From NCBI GenBank assembly GCA_036796215.1, contig DAIRDJ010000002.1, positions 17,607-81,606 on the forward strand: a stretch of DNA of 64,000 bases, in the 5' to 3' direction. Under the pieces are notes generated by a model, which worked only from the letters and a program-made list of their open reading frames with translations, made no database searches and was not told the origin of the DNA. The stretch is from SLRI01 sp036796215. GTDB taxonomy: Bacteria > Pseudomonadota > Alphaproteobacteria > Geminicoccales > Geminicoccaceae. The translations under genes were made by a program, and so were the position numbers. Numbering within the stretch: position 1 is the first letter of the stretch; each line of letters begins with the position of its first letter. This document shows, one piece after another, positions 34,688 through 42,996 of this stretch.

Positions 34688-35446
34688 CTAATCGCTCCGT
34701 TCGCCGATGACGAAGCCGCCGCCCGAGGCGTTGAGGTGGGCGCCGCTGATGAACGAGGCGGCGGGGGAGAGGAGCCAGCGGATGGCCTCGGCGATCTCGT
34801 GGGCTTCGCCGACGCGGTGCATGGGGATGGTGGCGGCGAGCGTGGCCTCGATCGCGGGATCGTTGAGCCGGTCGGCGGTCATGTCGGTGCGGGTCATGCC
34901 GGGGCGGACGGCGTTGACGCGAATGCCGCGGGTCGCGACCTCCTTGGCGAGGCCGGTGGTGAAGGCGTCGACGGCGGCCTTGGAGGCGGCGTAGGCGGTG
35001 GCACCCGCCCGGCCGCCGATGGTGGCGGCCATGGACGAGACGTTGACGATGGCACCCCCTGTCGCCGGCATGCGGTGGACGGCTTCGCGGCAGCAGAGCA
35101 TGAGGCCGGTGACGTTGACGGCCATGAGCCGCGCGATCGCGGTGGCGTCGAAGTCCTGGACGCGGGCGTTGACGCTGATGCCGGCGCTGTTGACGAGGTG
35201 GGTGACGGGGCCGAGGGCCTGCTCGGTGGCATCGAACATGGCGACGATGTCGGCCTCGATGGCGACGTCGCCCTTGACGGGCACGGCCTTGCCGCCGGCC
35301 CGCTCGATCTCCTGCGCCACGGTTTCGGCGGCATCCGCGCGGTCGCGGTAGCCGATGGCGACGGCGAGGCCGTCTTTGGCGACGAGGCGGGCGGTGGCAG
35401 CACCGATGCCGCGGGCGCCTCCGGTGATCAGACATATGCCGGGCAT
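34688..35446 (-). CDS. Short-chain dehydrogenase/reductase
   Basis: This classical SDR has 252 residues. The cofactor motif is CLITGGARGIGAATARLVAK (TGxxxGxG). The motif usually NNAG appears as NSAG (HLVNSAGIS). The catalytic Ser is in VNVSSMAA and the YxxxK motif is YAASKAAVDAF. The Arg-containing GYRDRA after beta-2 suggests NADP preference. ATG 35446 opens the Rossmann strand. The C-terminal FISGAHLNASGGG is the usual SDR ending. It is downstream of the GMC oxidoreductase on the same strand. It likely oxidises or reduces a sugar-derived alcohol. Confidence 0.92.
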   Translation of the reverse strand: MPGICLITGGARGIGAATARLVAKDGLAVAIGYRDRADAAETVAQEIERAGGKAVPVKGDVAIEADIVAMFDATEQALGPVTHLVNSAGISVNARVQDFDATAIARLMAVNVTGLMLCCREAVHRMPATGGAIVNVSSMAATIGGRAGATAYAASKAAVDAFTTGLAKEVATRGIRVNAVRPGMTRTDMTADRLNDPAIEATLAATIPMHRVGEAHEIAEAIRWLLSPAASFISGAHLNASGGGFVIGERSD

Positions 35447-35475
35447 TGGGTTGGTCTCCTCCTCGAGCGGTGGCG

Positions 35476-35525
35476 TTAGGCGTACCAGGTACCCTTAAGG
35501 GGCGTTAACGGTTGGGCGGGGTGCG
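35476..35525 (-). repeat. GTACC-palindrome repeat, copy 2, overlapping the GMC stop codon
   Basis: The palindrome at 35476-35498 is followed by GGGCGTTAACGGTTGGGCGG. This extension matches the copy at 46885-46930 almost base for base. The TAA stop of the GMC oxidoreductase (35497-35495) lies inside the palindrome, so the last ~8 codons of that gene are repeat sequence. Confidence 0.8.
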
Positions 35526-37159
35526 GGGCTTGCTGCCGGGCGGTTGGTGGTGGATGTCGCGGTGGTGCGGCCGCGGATCAGGTCGGCGGCCTTCTCGGCG
35601 ATCATGATGGTGGGAGCGTTGGTGTTGCCGGAGGTAACGGCGGGCATCACCGAGGCGTCGACGACGCGGAGTGCTTCGATGCCGTGGACGCGGAGCTCGG
35701 GATCGACCACGGCCAGGGAATCGGTGCCGATCCGGCAGGTGCAGGTCGGGTGGTACTGGGTGTGGCCGGTGGCCCGGGCGTAGGCCAGAAGGTCGTCGAG
35801 CGTGGTGGCAGCGGGGCCGGGTTGCAGCTCGGTGGCGGCGTAGCGCTGCATGGCGGGCTGGGCCATGACGCGGCGGGCGATGCCGATGCTCTTCGCGATG
35901 GTCAGCTGGTCGAGCTCCGTCGCGAGATAATTCGCGCACATCCGCGGCTGGTCGTGCGCGTCGGGCGAGCGGAGCCTGAGCCAGCCGCGACTGGTGGGGC
36001 GGAGCTGGGAGACGATGGGCGAGCAGCCGGGGTGGTCGTGGAAGTGGCCGGGCCGGTCGCCGCTCACGGGGTTGAAGTGGAACTGCATGTCGGTGTCCGG
36101 CAGGCCCGGCTCGGTCCGGGCGAAGCCGCCGGCCATCGACGGGCCCGAGGCGAGCGGGCCGCGGCCGAAAAAGAGGTAGCGGAGGCCCTCGCGCGCCATC
36201 AGGAGCGGGCTGCGGCGGACCTCGTTCAGGCTCTCGACTCCCTCGACCCGGTAGATGAGCTTGACCTGCAGATGGTCCTGGAGGTCGTTGCCGACGCCGG
36301 GCAGGTCGTGGGCTATGGGGATGCCCAACTCCTGCAGGTGGCCGCCGGGGCCGATGCCGGAGAGCATCAGGAGCTGTGGCGACTTGATCGCACCCGCCGC
36401 CAGGATCACCTCTCGCGTCGCGTCGATCTCCCGAAGGACACCGTTTATCCGGGCGGTGACGCCCGTGGCCCGCCGGCCGTCGAGGCGGATGCGGGTGACC
36501 GGGGCGTCGGTTTCGACCGTGAGGTTGGGGCGGCTTTCGGCTGGCCTGAGATAGGCGACGGCCGTGCTGCAGCGGCGGCGGCCCTTGATGGTGAGCTGAA
36601 AATAGCCGACGCCTGCCTGGCTGGCACCGTTGAAGTCGTTGTTCGCCGGCAGGCCTGCCTGGACCGCCGCCTCGATGAAGGCGTTCGAGAGCGGGTGCGG
36701 GTCCTTGATGTCGCCGACCGAGAGAGGGCCGTCCAGCCCGTGCCAGTCGTCCTTCACCCGGGCCTGGCGTTCGGCCTTCTTGAAATAGGGGAGGACGTCG
36801 TCCCAGCCCCAGCCCAGGGCACCCGCATCCCGCCAGCCGTCATAGTCGAGCGGCAGGCCCCGGACGTAGACCATGGCGTTGATCGAGGAGGAGCCGCCGA
36901 GCACCCGGCCCCTGGGCCAGATCTGCGTTCGGCCACCAAGCCCGGGCTCGGGCTCGGTCTTGAAGTTCCAGCTCAAGGTCGGGTGGTAGAGGAGGCGGTA
37001 GTAGCCGCCCGGCATGTGGATGAAGGGGTCATGGTCGCGAGGGCCGGCCTCGAGCAGGAGGACGCGTGCCTTGCCGTCCTCGGAGAGGCGGTTGGCGAGC
37101 ACGCAGCCGGCGGAACCGGCACCGACGATGATGTAGTCGAAGGAGAGCCAGGCGCTCAT
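35495..37159 (-). CDS. GMC-family (choline dehydrogenase-like) FAD oxidoreductase
   Basis: This flavoenzyme oxidises a primary alcohol or sugar. ATG 37159 overlaps the upstream sulfatase stop (ATGA). The FAD motif FDYIIVGAGSAGCVLANRL lies at about 8-26, and the GMC signatures GRVLGGSSSINAMVYVRG and GAIKSPQLLMLSGIGP are present. Active-site His is in YHPTCTCRIG and the partner Asn in SGNTNAPT. It is 554 residues, similar to choline dehydrogenases, but the substrate cannot be read. The final residues (PRPTVNAP) come from a dispersed repeat, so the C-terminus was probably altered by repeat insertion. Confidence 0.92.
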   Translation of the reverse strand: MSAWLSFDYIIVGAGSAGCVLANRLSEDGKARVLLLEAGPRDHDPFIHMPGGYYRLLYHPTLSWNFKTEPEPGLGGRTQIWPRGRVLGGSSSINAMVYVRGLPLDYDGWRDAGALGWGWDDVLPYFKKAERQARVKDDWHGLDGPLSVGDIKDPHPLSNAFIEAAVQAGLPANNDFNGASQAGVGYFQLTIKGRRRCSTAVAYLRPAESRPNLTVETDAPVTRIRLDGRRATGVTARINGVLREIDATREVILAAGAIKSPQLLMLSGIGPGGHLQELGIPIAHDLPGVGNDLQDHLQVKLIYRVEGVESLNEVRRSPLLMAREGLRYLFFGRGPLASGPSMAGGFARTEPGLPDTDMQFHFNPVSGDRPGHFHDHPGCSPIVSQLRPTSRGWLRLRSPDAHDQPRMCANYLATELDQLTIAKSIGIARRVMAQPAMQRYAATELQPGPAATTLDDLLAYARATGHTQYHPTCTCRIGTDSLAVVDPELRVHGIEALRVVDASVMPAVTSGNTNAPTIMIAEKAADLIRGRTTATSTTNRPAASPAPRPTVNAP

Positions 37160-38589
37160 CGAAAGGCCGCCATCCAATCACGGGTTTGGTAGTTGCTCTC
37201 GATCAGCCAGTCGCGCAGCACGGCGAGGAGGGTCGCCTTGGTCTCATGCAGTGCTGGATCGTCCCAGAGGTTCGCGGTCTCGGCCGGGTCGGCCTCGAGG
37301 TCGAAGAGCTGGCCGTAGGCCGCCCCCTTGAAGTGGACGAGCTTGTGCCGCTTCGAGCGCACCATGGTGATGAACTCGGTGCCGGTGAGGTTCACATCAC
37401 CCGCCTGCTCGCAGAAGACATGGCTCCGCGGCTGCCAGTCCTTGCCCTCGAGTGCCGGCAGCAGGGTCCGGGCCTCGAAGCTCTCGGGCACGGGGCAGCC
37501 GGCGAGCTCGAGGATGGTCGGCGCGAGGTCGAAGAGCTGGCAGAGACCGTCGATTGTGGCGCCGGCCTTGAAGCGCCCGGGCGCCCAGGCGATGACCGGG
37601 GTTCTGGTCACCGCCTCGTACATCGACCATTTCTGGATGAGGCCGTGGTCGCCCATGCAGTCGCCATGGTCGGAGAAGAAGAGGACGACCGCGTTCTCGA
37701 GGTAGCCTCGTTGGCGCAAGGCCTCGAGCAGCTCGCCGATCTTCTCGTCGATCATCGTGACATTGGCGCAGTAGTAGGCCCAGAGGCGCTGCAGCTGCTC
37801 CGGTGTCGGATCGAGGCTCCAGACCACACTGTCGTGGTCGACCTCGACGTCGTGCTGTCGCTTCTCCTTCAAGGGCGGCGGCAGGGCGTCGAGCTCCGCA
37901 GCCGTGACCTTGGGGATCGGCAGGTCGTTCCGCTTCAGGTAGGGCTCGGCGAAGCGCGGGGTCGGGTCGTAGGGCGGGTGTGGGCCCGGGAAGCCCACCT
38001 GGAGGAAGAGGGGCTGGGTCTGCGGATAGGTCTGGACCCACCATTTGGCCATGTTGCCGACGAAGACGTCGGAATGGAGGTGCTCCGGCAGCTCCCACTC
38101 GAAGGCGCCGAGCCGTTCCTTGTAGTCGTCGCGCTTGCGGTAGAGGACACGCTGCTGCTTCTTCAGCCCGTGGGCGGCCAGGGCCTTGTCCCACTCGTCG
38201 AAATACCAGCGGCCCTCCATGTAGCGGTCCTTGTTCTCGACCACGTAGCGCTCGTGGAAGCCGGCATCGGCGTTGTAGGGGATGGTGTGCATCTTGCCGA
38301 CATTCACGCAGCGATAGCCGGCATCGCGCAGCTGCTCGACCCAGGTGCGTCCCCAGGGCTGGCCGTTCCGGAGCACGCCCGTGGTGTGGGGGTAGTAGCC
38401 CTTAAACAGGCTCGCCCGGCAGGGGACGCAGGAGGCGGCGGTGATGTGGCAGTTGGTGAGCACGGTGCCTTCGAGGGCGAGGCGGTCGAGATTGGGCGTG
38501 GTCATGTAGGGGAAGCCCAGCGCCTTGATGCTGTCGTAGCGCTGCTGGTCGGTGACGATCATGATGATGTTCGGGCGGTTCTCGGCCAT
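37156..38589 (-). CDS. Sulfatase (Cys-type, third of three)
   Basis: This sulfate-ester hydrolase has 477 residues. ATG 38589 follows GAGAGAGGAAG. The N-terminal metal site is PNIIMIVTDQQRYDS (Asp14). The formylglycine signature is C-V-P-C-R at Cys54, with a second Cys inside the pentapeptide, which is unusual. FFSDHGDCMGDHGLIQKWSMYE is the second metal region and FDLEADPAETANLWDDP the common C-terminal motif. No signal peptide is seen. It is coupled to the GMC oxidoreductase by a 4-nt overlap and lies 17 nt after the LacI-type regulator. Confidence 0.9.
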   Translation of the reverse strand: MAENRPNIIMIVTDQQRYDSIKALGFPYMTTPNLDRLALEGTVLTNCHITAASCVPCRASLFKGYYPHTTGVLRNGQPWGRTWVEQLRDAGYRCVNVGKMHTIPYNADAGFHERYVVENKDRYMEGRWYFDEWDKALAAHGLKKQQRVLYRKRDDYKERLGAFEWELPEHLHSDVFVGNMAKWWVQTYPQTQPLFLQVGFPGPHPPYDPTPRFAEPYLKRNDLPIPKVTAAELDALPPPLKEKRQHDVEVDHDSVVWSLDPTPEQLQRLWAYYCANVTMIDEKIGELLEALRQRGYLENAVVLFFSDHGDCMGDHGLIQKWSMYEAVTRTPVIAWAPGRFKAGATIDGLCQLFDLAPTILELAGCPVPESFEARTLLPALEGKDWQPRSHVFCEQAGDVNLTGTEFITMVRSKRHKLVHFKGAAYGQLFDLEADPAETANLWDDPALHETKATLLAVLRDWLIESNYQTRDWMAAFR

Positions 38590-38606
38590 CGGGGCTGCTT
38601 CCTCTC

Positions 38607-39656
38607 TCAACTCCGGCTGGTGCTGGCGCGAGCCACGAGCTCGGCCTCGAAGACGCGGACCACGGGTGCCGCACCGTCGATCCGGGCAAGGATGATCTCG
38701 GCCGCCGCCCGGCCGATGGCGGCCCTCGGCGGGCGAATGGTCGAAAGGGCGGGGGTGACGCAGGCCGAGGCCTCGTTGTCGCCGAAGCCGATGACGGCGA
38801 TCTCGTCCGGCACCCGGCGCCCGGTCCTGGCGAGGCCGCGCAGCACGCCCATGGCGATCACGTCGCTGTTGCAGGCGATGCCGTCGATCTCGGGATGGCG
38901 CGCCCTGAGGCGGGTCACCAGCGCCTCGCCGAGATCGGCACTGCCGCCGTCGGGTGCGGTGAGCGTGATCGGTTCCTGGCCCGCCGCCTCGAGTTCGGCG
39001 AGGCAGCCGTCGCGACGGCGCTGGGCGCGGTAGTCGTGGCGGCGCACGCAGCCGACGAAGGCGACATGGCGGCAGCCGACGTCGAGGAGATGGCGCGCCT
39101 GCAGCCGGCCGATGGCCGCGTGGTCCATGCCGACGGCGGAATCGATGCGCTGGTCGAGTGCCTCCCAGATCTCGACCACCGGGATGCGGGCCGCGGCCAG
39201 GAGCTCGCTCGCCTTCGGGTGATGGTCGGTGCCGACCAGCGCCATCGCCGCCGGGCGCCAGCTCAGCATGGTGCGGACCAAGGCCAGCTCCTGGTCGAGC
39301 TCGTAATGGCTGTTGCCGATCATCACGGAAAGGCCGGCCCGGCCGAGCTCGCCCTGCAGCGCGTCGATCATGGCGGCATACTCGGAATAGAAGAGCGAGG
39401 TGAGGATGACGCCCACCACCTCGGTGTTGGCTCCGGCAAGGCCGCCGGCGAGGCGGTTGGGGACGTAGTCGAGCTCGTCGAGCAGGGCCTCGATCCTTTG
39501 CCGCAGCTCGGGGCGCACAGTCTGTGGTGCCCGGATCGCACGGCTCACTGTGTTGATCGACACCCCCGCCCGGGCGGCGATGTCCTTGAGCCCGACCCGC
39601 CGTTCGGTGGTCGGCTGCAACTCCCTGATGGCGGTGTCCGCCAGCTTCTCCGGCAC
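38607..39656 (-). CDS. LacI-family transcriptional regulator
   Basis: It has an N-terminal LacI helix-turn-helix (VGLKDIAARAGVSINTVSRAI, about residues 21-41, with hinge YVPNRLAGGL) and a sugar-binding-protein-like effector domain (about 75-340; VVGVILTSLFYSEY, HLLDVGCRHVAFVG, IACNSDVIAMGVL). It is 349 residues. It reads leftwards into the sulfatase-GMC pair and is divergent from the sugar-importer operon at 39804. A palindrome of LacI type lies between. It likely represses both directions until a sugar-derived inducer appears. Confidence 0.92.
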   Translation of the reverse strand: MPEKLADTAIRELQPTTERRVGLKDIAARAGVSINTVSRAIRAPQTVRPELRQRIEALLDELDYVPNRLAGGLAGANTEVVGVILTSLFYSEYAAMIDALQGELGRAGLSVMIGNSHYELDQELALVRTMLSWRPAAMALVGTDHHPKASELLAAARIPVVEIWEALDQRIDSAVGMDHAAIGRLQARHLLDVGCRHVAFVGCVRRHDYRAQRRRDGCLAELEAAGQEPITLTAPDGGSADLGEALVTRLRARHPEIDGIACNSDVIAMGVLRGLARTGRRVPDEIAVIGFGDNEASACVTPALSTIRPPRAAIGRAAAEIILARIDGAAPVVRVFEAELVARASTSRS

Positions 39657-39695
39657 CGGGTCTGGTCCACCTTTCCGCCGTTCGCGGCGAGCAAA

Positions 39696-39716
39696 TGAGC
39701 GTTGCGTTAACGCTCA
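39696..39716. promoter_or_regulatory. Candidate LacI-type operator
   Basis: Arms TGAGCGTT (39696-39703) and AACGCTCA (39709-39716) flank a 5-nt spacer, and the 10-nt perfect palindrome GCGTTAACGC (39704-39713) is nested inside. LacI/GalR-family operators commonly have a central CG or AACG-type dyad. The position, 40 nt before the regulator start and about 90 nt before the importer start, fits control of both. Confidence 0.6.
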
Positions 39717-39803
39717 CTTTGTGTACCCTGCAACCACAACCGCCGGCAAGGCAAGCGAAACGTCAAAACGCCGGGCGATCGCTCGGGATCAGGGAGACGA
39801 GCC

Positions 39804-41198
39804 ATGCAATCGAGCCGTTCCGCGGGCGCCATCGCCACCATAGGGGCCGCCGGGCTGCACCGTCGCCGCCTGCTCGAGGGGGCACTCTTTGGCTCGGCCG
39901 CCCTGGCGGTGGGCCTCAGGGCACCGGCCGTGCGCGGCCAGGCCAAGCCCTTCGCGGGCGTGACCCTGCAGGGGGCCTCGTTCGCCAGCACGTTTTTCGG
40001 CTATCTCGAGAACTACCTCCCCGAGTTCGAGGAAGCGACGGGGATGCGGGTCAATTTCGAGACCAACGCCTTTGCGGTCTTCAACCAGCGCACCGATCTC
40101 GAGCTCTCGACCCAGGGCAGTGCCTTGGACGTCATCAACGTCACCTTTATCTATTCCGGCCGCTGGATCGGTGCCGGCTGGGTCGAGAACCTGCAGCCCT
40201 ATCTGGAGGATCCGAACCTTACGCCCGACGACTGGGATCCTGCGGATTTCGTCGGCGGGACGATGGCGTCGTTGCAGGATGCCGAGGGCAACATCCACGG
40301 TTTTCCCTGGGAAGCGGGGGCGATGATCATGGGTGCCGCCCGGGCCGATCTGCTCGAGCAGAAGGGCCTGGGTCTGCCCACCACCTTCGACGAATTGATG
40401 AATGTCTGCGAGATGACGAAGGGCATGGAGCGCGTTGCCCCGTTCACCGCCGACAAGCTGCACCACTGGAACTGGATCCCTTACCTGATGGGCATGGGCG
40501 GGCAGGTCTTCAAGGATCCGCCCGGCAACCTGACGCCCACCTGGAACACGCCCGAGGCCGCCGAGGCCGCCGAGTTCTACGGCCGGCTGCTCAGCGAGTA
40601 CGGGCCCTCGGGGGTGCTCTCGTTTACCGACGATCAGGCGATGCAGTCGCAGAAGACCGGGCGGGCGAACATTCGCACGCAAGCCATCACCTGGATGGTG
40701 CCGCTCTCCAAGGACCCGGACAGCCGCGTTGCCGACACCGTCCGCTACGGCCCCGTGCCGGCCGGCCCAGCCGGCGCCTTCCCGGGCTCGAACAGCCACG
40801 GCTTCGGCATTCCGGTGGGCTCGCGCAACAAGGAGGCCGCCTGGGAGTTCATCAAGTGGGCGGTGGGCAAGGACCTCACACTGCGGATGCTGCAGGACCA
40901 CGGCTATCCGAGCATCTGCCGCCGGTCGATCATCGACACCGAGCTCTTCAAGGAGACCTTGACGCTCAACGGCCAGGACGTGGCCTCGCTCTATCTCGAG
41001 ACGCTCGAGCTGGGTGGCAAGACCGGCTACATGAAGTACCGCACCGTGCCGCAGTTCCCGCAGGTCGGTGACAAGATCAACATCGCCATCGAGAAGGTCG
41101 CGACCGGCCAGGCCACGGGTGCCGAGGCGATGGCCGAGGCGCAGGCTGCCGCCGTCGCCGATCTCCAGCGGTCCGGCGTCGAGATCGACGCCAACTGA
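39804..41198 (+). CDS. CUT1-type sugar ABC transporter substrate-binding protein
   Basis: This periplasmic binding protein has 464 residues. The N-terminus has a twin-arginine-like signal (LHRRRLLEGALFGSAALAVG), so export may use Tat. The mature fold is family 1 SBP: VTLQGASFASTFFGYLENYLPEFEEATG, SALDVINVTFIYSGRWIGAG, FPWEAGAMIMG, and the late FGIPVGSRNKEAAWEFIKW typical of sugar binders. It is the first gene of the operon opposite the LacI regulator. Two permeases follow, but no ATPase gene. Confidence 0.9.
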   Translation: MQSSRSAGAIATIGAAGLHRRRLLEGALFGSAALAVGLRAPAVRGQAKPFAGVTLQGASFASTFFGYLENYLPEFEEATGMRVNFETNAFAVFNQRTDLELSTQGSALDVINVTFIYSGRWIGAGWVENLQPYLEDPNLTPDDWDPADFVGGTMASLQDAEGNIHGFPWEAGAMIMGAARADLLEQKGLGLPTTFDELMNVCEMTKGMERVAPFTADKLHHWNWIPYLMGMGGQVFKDPPGNLTPTWNTPEAAEAAEFYGRLLSEYGPSGVLSFTDDQAMQSQKTGRANIRTQAITWMVPLSKDPDSRVADTVRYGPVPAGPAGAFPGSNSHGFGIPVGSRNKEAAWEFIKWAVGKDLTLRMLQDHGYPSICRRSIIDTELFKETLTLNGQDVASLYLETLELGGKTGYMKYRTVPQFPQVGDKINIAIEKVATGQATGAEAMAEAQAAAVADLQRSGVEIDAN

Positions 41199-41201
41199 GC
41201 G

Positions 41202-42152
41202 ATGGAAGGGGCGGGCGGCGTCATCGCGGCGAAGCACGCGGGCCGCCCGGCCGCGGGGCCAACGCGTTGCTTCGCACAGCAGCAGCAGCGCTTTTTCGAC
41301 TACCTCCTGCTGCCGGCCCTGGCCGCCCTCTGCGTCGTGACCCTGCTGCCCACGCTCTACCTCTTGATCGTCAGCTTCACGCCGCTCGATCTCACGCGGC
41401 CCGAGACGGCCTGGGATTTCTCGCGTCCGTTCGCGCAGTACGGCTTCGCGCTCGGCGACGAGCGGCTGCACAACTCGCTCTGGGTGCAGGCCAAGCTCTC
41501 GTTCTGGTCGGTGGCGCTGCAGGTCGTTCTGGGCTTTCTCTTCGCGCTGCTGCTCAACACGAGCTCGAAGCTGCTTTTGGCGCTGCGCACGATCTTCCTG
41601 ATCCCGATGGTGCTGCCGCCGATCGTCGTCGCCATTATCTGGAAGGTGATCTACACGCCCGACATCAGCCCGATGCACTACGCATTCGAGACCATGGGCT
41701 TCGTCGTTCCGTCCTTGATCACCGACCCGAACTGGGCCTTGACCGCGATCATCATCGCCGACGTCTGGGAGTGGTTCCCGTTCGTCATGCTGATGGTCCT
41801 GGCCTCCCTGCAGATGATGCCGTCCGAGTATATCGAGGCGGCCAAGGTCGACGGTGCCACGGTGCTGCAGACGACCCTCTACGTCACCCTGCCCTATCTC
41901 AAGGGCGTGCTGCTCGTGGCCGCCCTCTTTCGCCTCGTCGACAGCATCAAGGCCTTTCCCTTGATCTACATCCTGACCGATGGCGGGCCGGGCACGGTGA
42001 CCGAGGTGACCAACTACTATTCGTTCCGCCAGGCCTTCAACTTCTCCTATCTCGGCTACTCGAGTGCGATCACCGTTGTCCTGGTGACCATCACCGTGAT
42101 CCTCTCCTGGGCGATCATCCGTCTCGTCGGCTGGGGGCAGCGTGTCGACTAG
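41202..42152 (+). CDS. CUT1 sugar ABC transporter permease (MalF-like)
   Basis: This inner-membrane subunit has 316 residues and six predicted helices starting at FFDYLLLPALAALCVVTLLP. The EAA loop is YIEAAKVDGATVLQTTLYVTLP. MalF-type features include FLIPMVLPPIVVAIIWKVIY and YILTDGGPGTVTEV. It starts 3 nt past the binding protein and overlaps the next permease by 11 nt. Confidence 0.9.
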   Translation: MEGAGGVIAAKHAGRPAAGPTRCFAQQQQRFFDYLLLPALAALCVVTLLPTLYLLIVSFTPLDLTRPETAWDFSRPFAQYGFALGDERLHNSLWVQAKLSFWSVALQVVLGFLFALLLNTSSKLLLALRTIFLIPMVLPPIVVAIIWKVIYTPDISPMHYAFETMGFVVPSLITDPNWALTAIIIADVWEWFPFVMLMVLASLQMMPSEYIEAAKVDGATVLQTTLYVTLPYLKGVLLVAALFRLVDSIKAFPLIYILTDGGPGTVTEVTNYYSFRQAFNFSYLGYSSAITVVLVTITVILSWAIIRLVGWGQRVD

Positions 42153-42996
42153 GACAGGCTCTAACGTCAACTACCAGTCGCAGCTGAAGTGGCAGCGGTT
42201 CTGGCTGCACGTGCTCGTCATCACTCTTGTCATTATGGTGATGCTGCCGTTCATCTGGCTCATCGTCATGTCGTTGAAGACGGTGGACGAGATCTTCGCC
42301 TGGCCGCCCTCCTGGTTCTTCACCCCCACCATCGAGAACTATGCCGAGCTCTGGCAGGGCGATTTCCCGAAAAGCTTCTGGAACAGCCTGGTGACCAGCG
42401 TCGGCTCGACGGTGATTGCCATCGTCCTCGGTGTGCCGGGTGCCTATGCCCTCTCGCGTTTGCCCGAGCGGCGGTCGGGGCAGCTCAGCATCCTGATCCT
42501 GGCCTCCCGCATGGCCCCGCCCATCGCCTTCACCATCCCCTACTTCCTGGTCTATCGCCATATCGGCCTGCTCGACAGCCGGCTCGGCCTCATCCTCATC
42601 TACCTCACCTTCAACCTGTCGCTCGTCATCTGGCTGATGCGCAGCTTCTTCGACGCCACGCCGAGGGCGCTGGAAGAGGCGGCCTGGATCGACGGGGCGA
42701 GCTTGTGGCAGGGCTTCACCAAGATCATCCTGCCGCTCTCGGGGCCGGGGCTGGCTGCGACCGCCATTCTCTGTTTTCTCTATTCCTGGAACGACTTCTT
42801 CTTTGCCCTGATCCTGACCCGGACGGAGGCGACGACGGCCCCGGTCGCCATCGTCAACTTCATGGACTACGAGGGCTGGGCCTGGGGGCGGATCGCCGCC
42901 GGCGGGACCATGGTGATGCTGCCCGTGCTGGTCTTTTCGATCGTGGTCCGGCGCTTCTTGATCCAGGGCATGACGGCGGGAGCGATCAAGGGATGA
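42142..42996 (+). CDS. CUT1 sugar ABC transporter permease (MalG-like)
   Basis: This is a 284-residue partner permease with GTG start at 42142 inside the upstream gene. Helices start at FWLHVLVITLVIMVMLPFIW. The EAA loop is LEEAAWIDGASLWQGFTKIILP. FLYSWNDFFFALILTR is the conserved MalG-type segment. Its stop overlaps the SMP-30 start by 4 nt, which ties the enzymes downstream to import. Confidence 0.9.
   Translation: MSTRTGSNVNYQSQLKWQRFWLHVLVITLVIMVMLPFIWLIVMSLKTVDEIFAWPPSWFFTPTIENYAELWQGDFPKSFWNSLVTSVGSTVIAIVLGVPGAYALSRLPERRSGQLSILILASRMAPPIAFTIPYFLVYRHIGLLDSRLGLILIYLTFNLSLVIWLMRSFFDATPRALEEAAWIDGASLWQGFTKIILPLSGPGLAATAILCFLYSWNDFFFALILTRTEATTAPVAIVNFMDYEGWAWGRIAAGGTMVMLPVLVFSIVVRRFLIQGMTAGAIKG

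Noticed and set aside
35495..38589. betC-betA (choline sulfatase and choline dehydrogenase) pair
   Set aside because: Layout and GMC length are suggestive, but the sulfatase signature region (C-V-P-C-R, LFKG) does not look like BetC and no betaine aldehyde dehydrogenase gene is nearby.
39789..42170. 793-codon minus-strand open frame opposite the CUT1 importer
   Set aside because: Shadow of the binding-protein and permease genes; no domain signature in this frame.
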